Assembly: GCA_964035015.1 (NCBI GenBank)
Contig: OZ035998.1
Location: 23,679,979 to 23,743,978, forward strand
Direction of reading: 5' to 3'
From: Corallium rubrum
Lineage: Eukaryota; Cnidaria; Anthozoa; Scleralcyonacea; Coralliidae
Length of the DNA stretch: 64,000 nucleotides
In this document: piece after piece, positions 42,604 through 55,400 of the stretch
Layout: each line of letters starts with the position of its first letter
Numbering within the stretch: the stretch's first letter is position 1
The notes under the pieces: model-generated
Database searches by the model: none
Told to the model about the DNA's origin: nothing
Seen by the model: the letters and a program-made list of their open reading frames with translations, nothing else
Position numbers and translations under genes: made by a program

Positions 42604-45600
42604 TCAGTCGGTCCATTCTGTTTCAACTGAACCCAAAACGACATAATCTTCGGCGGGCCCATCACCAAGCGCCAGATTCTCACCACCTACTTCTTGCACC
42701 AAGTACTTTTCTCCATTCCTGTAAACATCCTTGCTTGATTCTGGAAATTCTGACTTTGAATTACTGTGGCTCTCCGAAAAGGATAGGGAAGAGACGAGAT
42801 TGTCGGAAGTTGGCATTACTTTACTGCAATTTCCAGAAGCAACAATAAACATTGGATAACTTCCTTTTTGCATCGGAGGCTTTACAACCTGAGGTGATAC
42901 AAAACTTTAAGTTAATTTATTTAATCACGATATGTATAATTAACGATTATATAGGGGGTGATTACATGGACCGGTTAGCCATCCCCATCCCCCCCCCCCC
43001 ACCCCCACCCCAAGCGCCGCTACGCAGGCTAGGCCAGCTCGGTAAACCAGGGTTATAGCCTGCGTCCTATATAAATTGTATGTTTTTTCAACGTTTCGAT
43101 TACATGGCAACCAGGCTAGCCCAGTTAGCTGGGATGAAACTGTCCATGTAATCGTTCCGTCCCGGCAAACCGGGCTGAAAAACTGTTGAACTCGCTTCGA
43201 TACGCGTTCGCCCATACCTGACTGTGTGAACAAATAGTGCTGAAAGGAACTGAAATAGAACAACAAAACGTTGTTCGTGTGTTTCGTAAAGACTTAATAA
43301 ATTAATTTATCTTCGTTAAGACTATAACAATCTTTGATTTTAACGATGGGCTTACAAAAGATTGCATCCACATAAATGATAGACCAATTAGTGTAAAACT
43401 GAAGTAAAACGTACGATATGCACTACATGTATACGTAAACGTACCACATGCACTACATGTATACCCAAACGTACCACATGCACTAGATGTATACCCAAAC
43501 GTACCATATGCACTAGATGTATACCCAAACGTACCACATGCACTACATGTATACCCAAACGTACCACATGCACTACTGTACATGTATACGTAAACGTACC
43601 ACATGCACTACATGTATACGCAAACGTACCACATGCACTAGATGTATACCCAAACGTACCATATGCACTAGATGTATACGGAAACGTACCACATGCACTA
43701 CTGTACATGTATACGTAAACGTACCATATGCACTAGATGTATACGGAAACGTACCACATGCACTACTGTACATGTATACGTAAACGTACCATATGCACTA
43801 GATGTATACGCAAACGTACCACATGCACTAGATGTATACCCAAACGTACCACATGCACTAGATGTATACGCAAACGTACCACATGCACTACATGTATACC
43901 CAAACGTACCATGCACTACTGTACATGTATACGTAAACGTACCACATGCACTACATGTATACCCAAACGTACCACACGCACTACATGTATACGCAAACGT
44001 ACCACATGCACTACTGTACATGTATATGTAAACGTACCACATGCACTACTGTACATGTATATGTAAACGTACCACATGCACTACTGTACATGTATACGTA
44101 AACGTACCACATGCACTACATGTATACCCAAACGTACCACACGCACTACATGTATACGCAAACGTACCACATGCACTACTGTACATGTATACGTAAACGT
44201 ACCACATGCACTACTGTACATGTATATGTAAACGTACCACATGCACTACATGTATACGTAAACGTACCACATGCACTACTGTACATGTATACGTAAACGT
44301 ACCACATACACTAGATGTATACGCAAACGTACCACATGCACTACATGTATACCCAAACGTACCACATGCACTAGATGTATACGCAAACGTACCACATGCA
44401 CTACATGTATACCCAAACGTACCACATGCACTACTGTACATGTATACGTAAACGTACCACATGCACTACATGTATACGCAAACGTACCACATGCACTAGA
44501 TGTATACCCAAACGTACCACATGCACTAGATGTATACGGAAACGTACCACATGCACTACTGTACATGTATACGTAAACGTACCATTTGCACTAGATGTAT
44601 ACGCAAACGTACCACATGCACTACTGTACATGTATACGCAAACGTACCACATGCACTACTGTACATGTATACGCAAACGTACCACATGCACTAGATGTAT
44701 ACCCAAACGTACCACATGCACTAGATGTATACGCAAACGTACCACATGCACTATATGCATGTATACGTACAACTCATCAGGTAACGCAACTTTGTCTACT
44801 TTGTCCTTATTTACTTGATAATTGCGAATTTCGGCCTGAAATCATCCACGCCAATCCAAAACTCATCCCGCCTTTACTGGGCTAGCCCGCTCCATGCACT
44901 CGCAATTAATAAAATTCATCCGGGCTAGCTCGGTTAACCGGGCCAGCCCGGTTCATCTAATCACCCCCTTAATCTATTAAGATTATCTAATCACTGCAGC
45001 AAACGCCGACGGAGTCGTGAGATGTAAGTATTGACTTTGCTGTGGGAGGAAAACTGGAGCACCCGGTGAAAAACCATCAAGCACAGAAGAGAATCAACAA
45101 CTCTACTCACATCAAGCTAAAGAGGTCAACCATCCAAGTACTAACCCCATCGGGCTTAAATTCACCAGTGAGAGGCAGCGCGCGAACAGTTTGTGCCACC
45201 CATGCCTCCCTCAAGCGCGTAACGATGGGGAGTCGGGGACCAGACCCCTTGATTTGTGCCGTCACCTTGTGCTAAAAAAGACCCCTTTTTAAAAAATCCT
45301 AGTTGAGCCCTTGGCCTCCCATAGGGGACATCAAGATAGGTTTACCTCTCACCATTCTATTCCTTTTGTTATTACTCGGGCTACCTGTGGTAGGCCGAGT
45401 CTAAGTTTTCGGCTCGGTATTTCCCCTCCTTTTTTTTTGGGGGGGGGGGGGGGGGGGGGGGGGGGGTCACGATTTTGCATTTTCTCACTTTTTACTCCCG
45501 CTACTATTCATACTTCCCGTGAGTGGTTAGCTGTGTGACGGAGTGAGACCGTGAGGCATGTTGTAAGTTCTTTGCTCCTTTCGCTTTTGCAGTTGGACAA

Positions 45601-48600
45601 AAAGTTGAACAGCTTTGCCTTTTGATCAAGGTGTTCTTGCACGTTGTTGGTAGATTTCGAAACTGACTGACTGACTTTGTAGTTTATTTAACAGTCATGA
45701 TGTGGCTGACAACTCTCTTGATCGTAATGTTTGAAATATGCACCACATTTCCCCTTCGACTCAGGCCCCGCGCCTGAATCGAAGGTTTGCTCCATGTCAA
45801 AGAGTTGTTCCTTCATCGAAAGGTGTGGGTAATCTTCGGAATCATCGTCGTGAACTTGCGCCAAGTGCATAGAGCCTGAACGAAGGGTGAATATGGTGCA
45901 TACTTCACACAAGTGAACCTGACTTGCCAGTACGTAGGCGTCTTGTTTAATTTACAATTATATTCATGGCTCTTCTCCTAATTTCTCTTACTTATATAAA
46001 AGGTATTGATTACCTCTGTAGCTTTTTGGCAAAATTTCTCGAAGTCCATTTTAGTTGCGCAATAAAATCCGATTGTGCATGACGGATCCATCTTTTTGAG
46101 AGGCATCTTGCGTGGAGAATCACAATGGAAACTCTAAACATTTCATAACAAGAAACAAACAAAAACCCATTTCATTAGTTTCTCTAGTAATTCTAGAGAT
46201 AACTAGTTACATAAACACGAACCTTCAGCTTATACGCATGCATATATCACACGCGGCGACGTAGTAAACAAAAAGCGCCTGGGTACGAGGCGGGGGCAAG
46301 GTGATGTTGAGGGGCACAATTTCAAAAGGGCATTTTGAGTTTCAAAAGGGCATTTTGATTTTCAAAAGGGGGATTAGGGCTTCAAAAGGACACTCGAGGC
46401 ACATGTTTTATTATACAAAGTACAATTTTCTGCTGCAAAAGGGCACTTTACAACAAAGTTAAAAAGCACAAGCCCACTCTGTCCCCGGTTCCTAACGCCT
46501 CTGTAAGACAGGAATTTCAAAATCGCGTGGCCAAGAGCTTTAATTGATCAAAGCGTTTCCCAAGCCGATTCATAAAAAACTTATTATTCGACAGCAAATA
46601 CTGCCATCAAACTCTATAGCGAGTCTTAACATTTTCCCGGTTTGGTCTTAAAATGTATATATTCTACACTCGAATTTTCCTTCACCCCAAATCCTTAGAT
46701 TTTTCTTTGGAATATGTTTTATTCTATTCCAAGGTTGTTTACGATATTTATACCTAGGAACGAGTCAAACTGTACGCGTGCCACAAGTATTTCGGCAACA
46801 AGTCGCATTAACATTGTGTCAATTCCCATTCAAATGTTTCTCTACGTATAGTACATGGTGCTTTCAGCTGGAAGTTGGTAATGTTTCAGTTGTTTTTGCT
46901 GTACAACTGAGCTGGTTTTTTTGCGTATTGTTGAAGCTCGAAGACTACCAACGACAGCTTGAACAATGTACAGCAAAAACAACTGAAACGTTAACAACTT
47001 CAAGCCATACTTACGAAACTCAAATTTTGTCTCAATGCCTTTTTATTCTGTTGAAGTTGGTTTACTATTCACAGGAAATAACGTCAAAACACGCGGAAAA
47101 CGCAAGAGTTTGCGGAGTCGGAATCAATCGTGAAAGTTTGGGAAGTATTAAGTTAGGGGGTGTTTACATGAGGCCGGTGTCACAGGAAATCCCCCCCCCC
47201 CCCACGACGAAATTCTCCCCCCCTCCCCCTGGGGGGCGAATTTCCTAGGATATTCGCCCCCTCTAGGAAATTGGCCCCCTCTCGATTTCGATTTAAAATC
47301 AAAACATGTCAAGAACATTGTTTAGTAAATTTAATATGTTACAAAAATTATACTAGTCGACTAGTTCAGGGGGTTAGTTAGTCTTTTTAGCAGGTCTGCG
47401 TAGAATGGCATTGCACACATTTTAAGTGGAACAATTCCCCCCGCAAAGATCACATGAAACCATATCGTCATACTCTTCTGGAAGCTTGCATGTGCAGAGG
47501 GTATCAACTGTGGCGCTGTTGTGGTGTCTTTGCTGAACCATGGGACGACGTGTGTATGGGAAATGAGTCAGCTCGCCATTTTCGCCAAAAATCACCGTCG
47601 ATTGTCAATTTTATATACAAAGTATTATTATGCAACCATTTATTTTGGCCTACCTTGAACATCAAGCCGAAGAATTTTCTAAACAGCAAAAGCGTGATTT
47701 GAGAAAAAGGGCCACCGATTTTACTTTTATCGTTACGGCTTTTTTGTAAATTATTTGTTGGGCAATTATCTTTCTGACATTAAGACTATACGCATTCCGC
47801 CTGGTATCAATAGCAATAAATAATATCACTTTGAAAATTGTTAACGTTATCCGAGTATAATCGCTAATAATTATGAGAGATAAATGTGCTTCCTATTCAG
47901 ACGTAGCCTCCCTTCTTAAAATAATGGTTTAGTCGCGGTGACAAAATTAAATATTGCTTCGGAAATCGCAGTGGAAATAGTTTTATCTCGAATGGCTACC
48001 AGAAGGCATATGTTGTTGCCACGTATTGAAGGCAATGTTTGTCAATTTGGTCAATTTATGTTTTGCGACTAAAGGGGAGGGCGAAATTCCTAAAGGGGGG
48101 CGATATTCCTAGGAAATTTGTCCCCCGGGAGGGCGGATTTCCTAGTAATATCGCCTCCAGGGGGGCGATATTACGGCGGGACGAATTTCCTGGGACACCT
48201 GCCCGAAGTCAGGCCGGACTGATTTCGGGTCGGTTGTAGTGTTTTTACTATAGATCGTTTTCATGAATCCGACCTGAGATTCAGTTCATTTTCGATAGAC
48301 ACTTTAATAAAGCTAGAAAACCCCGCGAATTATAGGACTGGCAATGACCATTGAACAATTCAAGTGAATTACCTCAGTCGGGAAGTCTTCTGTGCTCATA
48401 TCCACCGAAGGTTGACAAAAATGTGGATCAAGGTGAATTAGGTTGTCCTCTGCATGAAATAGAAATAGTAAAATAAATAAACCACGCGAGAGCATAAATC
48501 CTATAAATGTAGCAAATGTGGTAGCAAGGAATTTCGCTCTTCTTTTGCTGTCGTGGCAATAGACTCGTTCTGTAAAATATTGTTGCAAATTACTCGTCAA

Positions 48601-51600
48601 GTTGAACAATTCATTTGATAAGATTCGTTGACAACTTCCTATCTTGAATTCTGTTTTGAATTTGATTGGCAAATAATCCTGTTTCTTATTGGTTGTTTAA
48701 AAACCAGAAACCATTCAAATTCAAAACAGGAAGTTAGCAATAATTTTCATCAAATTAATTGGTCAACTTGAGGAATATATTGCAACGATATTTTAGGAAC
48801 GCTATTGCAACTACAGTAATTTCATTTCTCCAAAAGAAAATTTTTTAAATATTTGAATACATTCTTGCAAGCAAAAAAGTACAGGAGTATTGCAAAAATA
48901 GCATATAGAATACACTCCATTAAATTAAGGTACGCCTATTAAATTAAGATCACTTAAAAAACACGAACCTTGAAGACCAACGAAGTAGAGAGAATGCTTA
49001 GGACGACCACCAATAATTCCAATGCAACAGTCTAGTGTTAAAAGAGCCTAAAATAACAAAAATCAATTGACCGTACCGAAAAAGATGGCGCCTTGTACAT
49101 TTGACCAAAATCCTTTGCGCGCAGTAAATATTGTTTGTTGCGGAATTCTTGGAAGATATGATTTTAAAACGATCAACTTTGGTGCCGTAGGAATAATGTT
49201 CTTGCTATTGATCCATTTGAGCTAATTTGAGGTAGCAAAGCATTGTGGTTAAATGTACCGTCGCCATCTTTTTCGGTAATTGAAGTTCAAGATAATGCAA
49301 CAAAAATCTAGCCTGCATTTTCATATAGCCATCAAAAATCTAGCCTGCATCACATTACAGTCGTTTGCACCTTAAGCGAAAACACCGCCCCTCAAAACAT
49401 GTTCTAATGTCAGTGTCAAACATAAAATGTTTCCCTTGGAAACATATTAAGTTTCCCTTCGATACGTACATGTTTGTGTCCTCTGCCAATCACGTCTTGC
49501 CAACGATTGTATAACGAGTACGTTTCATCTTGCAACGCAACGATACAGTCCTTGGGGCCTATGCGTGTACATCGCTCGTCAAAACATGTTTTATGTCAAC
49601 GTCAAAGTTAAATGTTTACCTTGGAAACGTATTAGGTTTTCATTCGATACATTCAAACCAATACATTATGGTCACATGAAAATGCCCTTAGCCAATCACG
49701 TCTCGCCAATCCCACGGTATTGCTTTCAAAACGGTTAACTTTGGTTTACATTTAGAACATGTTTTGACGGGCGGTGTACACACTTAGGTGACAACGACTG
49801 TATTTTAAGGTGTACGTTTCGAGAAAAATCACCTCGTGAATGCCGGAAAACTCCTAGTTTGTAATATAGTTACATTTCATCCCTTCAGACAACTTGTATA
49901 CATCAGAAATCCTAGAGCAACTAACAATAGCTTGTTCAGAAACAACTGTGTTGCAAGTTGCAAGAAAACTTGCCTTGTGTAACAACGCATTAACTGCGCA
50001 TCTCATTATATTCTATATACCGGGGCCATTAGGGTTAGAAAGCGGAGTTAGAGAAGCGGTTGAGGTGGAGGAAAGTTTAGTTTCAAGTGTAGTATAATAC
50101 AAACGGTCATACCTTTACGCAGGGTTTGTAAATTGGATTCAAGTTTTCGCCACCAAGTCGAACTGGAACTAAAATTATTAATGACCTCCAGTGGTCTTCA
50201 GAACATTGTTTATTGCAGCTTCCGCATTTCTTACACAGACGAGCAACATCATCCTTGTAAACTGAGAAAGTAAAAGAAGCAAACAAAATGAACAAACCAA
50301 CCAACCAACCAACCAACAAACCAACCAACAAACAAACAAACAAACAAACAAACAAACAAACAAACAAACAAACAAACAAACAAACAAACAAACAAACAAA
50401 CAAACAAACAAACAAACAAACAAAACGAATGAAAGAGCGGACAAACAACTCTCGAAAAGTCAACTTTTCGTAATTTCATTTAATTGCGATTGCATGGAGC
50501 GGGTTTGTCCGGTAAGCCGGTGTCACAGGGAATTCCACCCCCCCCCCCCCCCCCCAGAAAATCTCCCCCCCGGGCCATGCTTCACTTTATCTTATAACGT
50601 ACGCTCAGAAACCAAGAAGCTATTTCTGAAACCTGCTGAAACCCGAGTTTCTAAAACTTTCTGTTAGTATTTACAACTTGAAATTGAATAGAAAGTTCAG
50701 GTTATCTTTGGGAAGGAAGCATAATAAAGAAGATGGATTTTGCTTTGTTAACACTTTGGTATGTCTTTAATAATGCATATACCTACTATAGACCTTATTC
50801 AAAAATGGTCGCCAAGTTATCCGGTGAACAGACTCGGCACGTTATTGTGCCGAAGTAAATGCGATCTGTTGTTATTTTATAATTATGCCGTACGATACAA
50901 CCAATCACCACGCTCTATTCTATTAATTTACTTCCGAAACGATTTCGAACTCCGTTCACACTGGAGCTAAAACGGCACAAAAACCTATCCGATAAAAGAT
51001 GTACCTCTTTCGCGATCGGAGTGGCGCAGCGGCGCTCCGACACAGAAATTGTGCCGGAACAGGCGTTTTGTGTGTGTACAGAAGGGCTATCCGGTATGCT
51101 TTTCGTGCCAGCACAAAAGCCATCCAGTATAGTGTGAACGCCTCTTTCCTCCCGCGTTTCCGCTCTCCCAGTACAATTTGAAAACGGAACAAAATCATGC
51201 CCTTTAGGCCTTGCGTTTACACGATACTGGCACAAAAATGACATGAAAACGGCATAAAATGAAGACGGGTTCCTTGACGGCATGAAATGAAAAGGCAACA
51301 CAAACCGGTATCGTGTAAACGCACATGCCGTAACAGTTTGATGACGGTAATCACGATATATACGACCACAGTAGTCGGGTCAGCAGTATTCACAAAGTCT
51401 TCTCAATTCTGCGTTGGAAGAGAATAGTCACGTGCTAATCCGTCATTATATTATACCGGCACCGTGTAAACGCAAGACGTTTTGGCCTGTATTTACATAC
51501 CGGCATGATAAACGGGGTCTAAAGGTAATAATGCATACCGTACTAATTAAGGCCCCGGCATCGTGTAAATGGGGTCTTAACAATGTATGCCAAAGTGTCA

Positions 51601-52169
51601 ACAAAGCAAAAACGATTTTCTTCATTATGCCCTCCCAAAGATAACCTGAACTTTCTATTCTATTCCAGTTCTAAATACTGACAGAAAGTTTTAGAAACTT
51701 TCAGAAGTAACTTATCGGTTTCTGAGCGTTGCGTACGTTAGAAGATAAAAGTAAAGCGTGTTTGGGAGGGGGGGGGGGAGGGGCGGGGGAGAGACAAATT
51801 TCCTGTGACACCAGTTGCCATGTAATCGAAACTATACGATTTATATAGGACGCGGACTAGGCCGGTTTACCGAGCTGGCCCGGCTAACTGTGCTGGCCCG
51901 GTCCATGTAATCAGGCTCTAATTCTAGTAAGGAATTCTATTGTCCAGCTGATTGCTTTAAACATCAAGAAAATATTCACTAATACAGATAGTCAAAAACA
52001 GCTTCACTTACATGTGGGGGCACTGACCTATACATAATAAAAGTAGCGTGCTGCGTAGGCAGTGTAGAAACAACAATGGAAATATAGCAAGGTTAGATAT
52101 ACTGCCGAAACAGAGAACATAGGAGTCTAAAGCTCGAGCGAAGCCTTGGTCAGAGGGGCCTATATATAC

Positions 52170-52254
<85 letters not shown>

Positions 52255-52357
52255 TATGCAATTTTAATTACGAAATATAGTAAGGTTAGATATACTGCCG
52301 AAACAGAGAACGTAGGAGTCTAACGTTTCGAGCGAAGGCCCTTCGTCAGAGAGAAAC

Positions 52358-52417
<60 letters not shown>

Positions 52418-55400
52418 GTTTCTCTCTGACGAAGGGCCTTCGCTCGAAACGTTAGACTCCTACGTTCTCTGTTTCGGCAGTATATCTAACCTTACTATAT
52501 TTCGTAATTAAAATTGCATATTTTAGACAAGAAACTCGTCGTTAGTCCGGTTAGGAGAACTCGGCTACGCCTCGCTTCTTTACGATTTTCTCGTGTTCTT
52601 CATCGCTTGCCCTTCTTTATAGAGCTGGCGACCTCATTACATAAAACAAAATGTTTGTAGAACTTCCATATATTAATTGTTTAGTAATTATGTTTGAAAA
52701 TGTCCCGGGCCGCTCAGCCACAAACGTAAACTGATAGTGTTTATGCAAACTCGAAATCATGTTCTACTGCTTCTAAGATTGTCACCGTGCTGAGATTGTA
52801 TATCGATTTTGTGTTATCAAATGTTTGACGTTCAAAACATTCAAACTTTTTGCCTTCAAATGGTTTATAGTTTGTGGGTTATGGTTTGTTAATCTTCTAA
52901 ACTCTGGATATATTTAATAATTCAATGGAATGATCGATACACGACATCTTAATCAGTTATAGTTAACGTCCGAAACTTTCGTCATGCATGCATTCTAGTA
53001 CACGAGCGGATATAATACTGATTTTATCATTAAAACTGTGGTTATTCATCTCAAATATTCGATTTTATTCAGGCAGTGTTCGATGGCATTTTTTGTTACA
53101 AGCAGGCAACCATGGTAAATCGTAACGGATAGTGTATACTTTGAAGGTGAGGGGTGTTGGCAGCCGTATAATTATTGATTTATATACTAAAATTTAGAGC
53201 TTTTTGCATGTAAAGTAATAAAAATCGCCTTGCATTTACATAAATATCAAAAACAATATTAACGAAGTTGTGATAAATACAAGTCAGTGGTCGCTACCTT
53301 AGCAGAAGGACCTATAAATAGGAGCAGGGAAGAGCAGGGAATAAATGCCAAGAGCAAAGAGCCTCTCTCCCCCGCAGAGGTTCTTTCGAAGATCGGATAT
53401 TTCGGGGATCGTCGGAGATGCGTCGAAATGGACCAGGTTCGCCCGCACTGCTTATGTCCAGCTGACGCCTCCGATCATCTCCGACGACCCCCGAAACCTC
53501 CAATCTCCGAAATTTAACCTCTGCGCTCCTCTGCGGAGAGAGGCAAAGAGCAGGGAAATTTGTTACCACTATTGAGGAATACAGCATGCTCATTGAGTTA
53601 TGTGGCTATTTACATCGTATATTTGAAAATGTAAAGAAGACATAAACACCAAGATGTTTGTAACATTTACTAACTATCTGTCGGTTAACCAGAGATTTAA
53701 CATATGTCAATAATTTCCTGGCAACACGGACTTTGTTCTGAGATTTGAAAGGAGATATTTCAAGTGGCAGGTTATCAGATAAATATTGGAAGATGAAATG
53801 GCGGTATGAGAAACCACATTAGAGCCAAATCGGTGGGGGTTGACTGATCGACTATATCATAAAATTTACCTTTTGCTCCAAAATTTAATTACCGGTTCAT
53901 GTTTATCCAAGTTCTGCTCTTGATATCTGAAGGGTATTTAGTAATGGGAAAATTGCCGTTGGTAAGTAAATTATGTATTCATTCCTTTCATCCGACGACT
54001 TGTTTACTAGTTAATGCTTTCTGTGAAACGAACTTAGATTCTGTCTTATGTCGAGCAAGACCTTTTAACTGCCATAATGTTGTGCCAAATTTATGTACAA
54101 TTCCGTGCGTACATAGAAATATATAAACAGCAATAAAATAAACAAGCGATGAAGAACACGAGAGAATCGTTAAGAAACATGGCGTAGTCGAGTTCTCCTT
54201 AGAGTGTCTTTATCGATTCCCCGACTCCCCATTCCCCCTTTTAAAGCTATAGCCAAAAATAGACAGACACTGACTGAGATGGAAACGACGAGTTTCTTCA
54301 GTGTAATCTTGTCTAAATTTTTTTTAAATTAAACACCTGTGTCAACAGTCCGGTCCTTAGGTATCGGTCAGGGACCATTACCATAACATTAGCATTCAAG
54401 CCAATGACTTCCTTACTTTCCACACAGTTTTCCTTTTGCTCAAGTCTGGAGCTGTCGTATTTTCATTGAACACATCATAACCATTACTATCATATTACCT
54501 TAAAGGGTATTGGCAACAAAAATTAAATTTGACCCATTTGAAATAACTCGTCACATGGTATAAGAAGACCTTTTATAATTTTTCTGTATCTTTCTTGTGT
54601 TTTGAAATATTTCGACCAAAGACAGCGTGCTGTCCGCCATCTTGTTGTAATATTGGGTCTGATTAACTAGGAAATCGGTGACATCACAAGCAGGAACTTC
54701 TCCATGGGTAACCAAATTTCCACGGAAGGCTTTTTAAATGTTGTGGGTCAATTTAAAATGGAAATAGCGCAACAAAATCGTGTTTCTAGCTCAATGTCAT
54801 AAGGTCGGCCAGAAAAAAATTTCACTTTATGCTTATATGTCGTCACATGCATAATTTTGCATATCGAAAATAATTCCAAGATGGCGGACAGCACGCTGTC
54901 ACAGAATAAGGATCAACCAGAAGTCCAACTCGCGGAAAAAAGTGTCCCATTTTTTTTATGCGCATGCGCCAGTCGGCCATTTTGAAAGTAAGTGCCCCGG
55001 GAAATTATCCCTCTCGTCCTTACGACCCTCGGGCTCCTGTAGTCAATTACTCTTGGCCTTCTTGTGGCCTTTTAATTAACTTTATATTGCTATCTGTACA
55101 TGTACAAATAATATTTAGTTAAGTAATAAGTAATTTACTTTAGAAAACGTTTCGTTGGAGATGAAATTCTTTGACCACGATGTTATTAAAACTTCAGTAC
55201 GTGGATACTACGGGTAAAAGTCCGTGGCAAAAAAGTCCTGTACTCACGAAGCTGAGTTTTACATTTCTCGATGATGCCGACACACTTGTTTACAGAGAAA
55301 GATGGCTAAAAATTTCGGAACTACGCATTGTTGAAATATATCGAGTACGTATGTTGTTAGAAATTTTATAAGCTTTCATTCGGTGTATAGTTCAAACTTT

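Noticed and set aside
43413-44775. CRISPR array
   Set aside because: Units are contiguous with no unique spacers, and the locus is in an intron of a eukaryotic gene.
43302-44885. A dozen Cys/Thr/His-rich ORFs on both strands
   Set aside because: They cover a 30/35-bp minisatellite and mirror each other on the two strands; no start or splice context supports a gene.
45688-45912. 74-codon - strand ORF with a Cys/His-rich end ([13 protein letters not shown])
   Set aside because: It lies in an ATG4 intron, has no splice partners or recognisable domain, and the exons on either side already join in phase.
50107-50479. Long Leu/Phe/Val/Cys-rich - strand ORFs that look like membrane proteins
   Set aside because: They run from the real ATG4 exon into a (CAAA)n tract; only 50113-50261 is coding.
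51001-51301. 80- to 128-codon overlapping ORFs around 51.0-51.3 kb
   Set aside because: Located in the loop part of a G-run foldback element, on both strands, with no recognisable domain.
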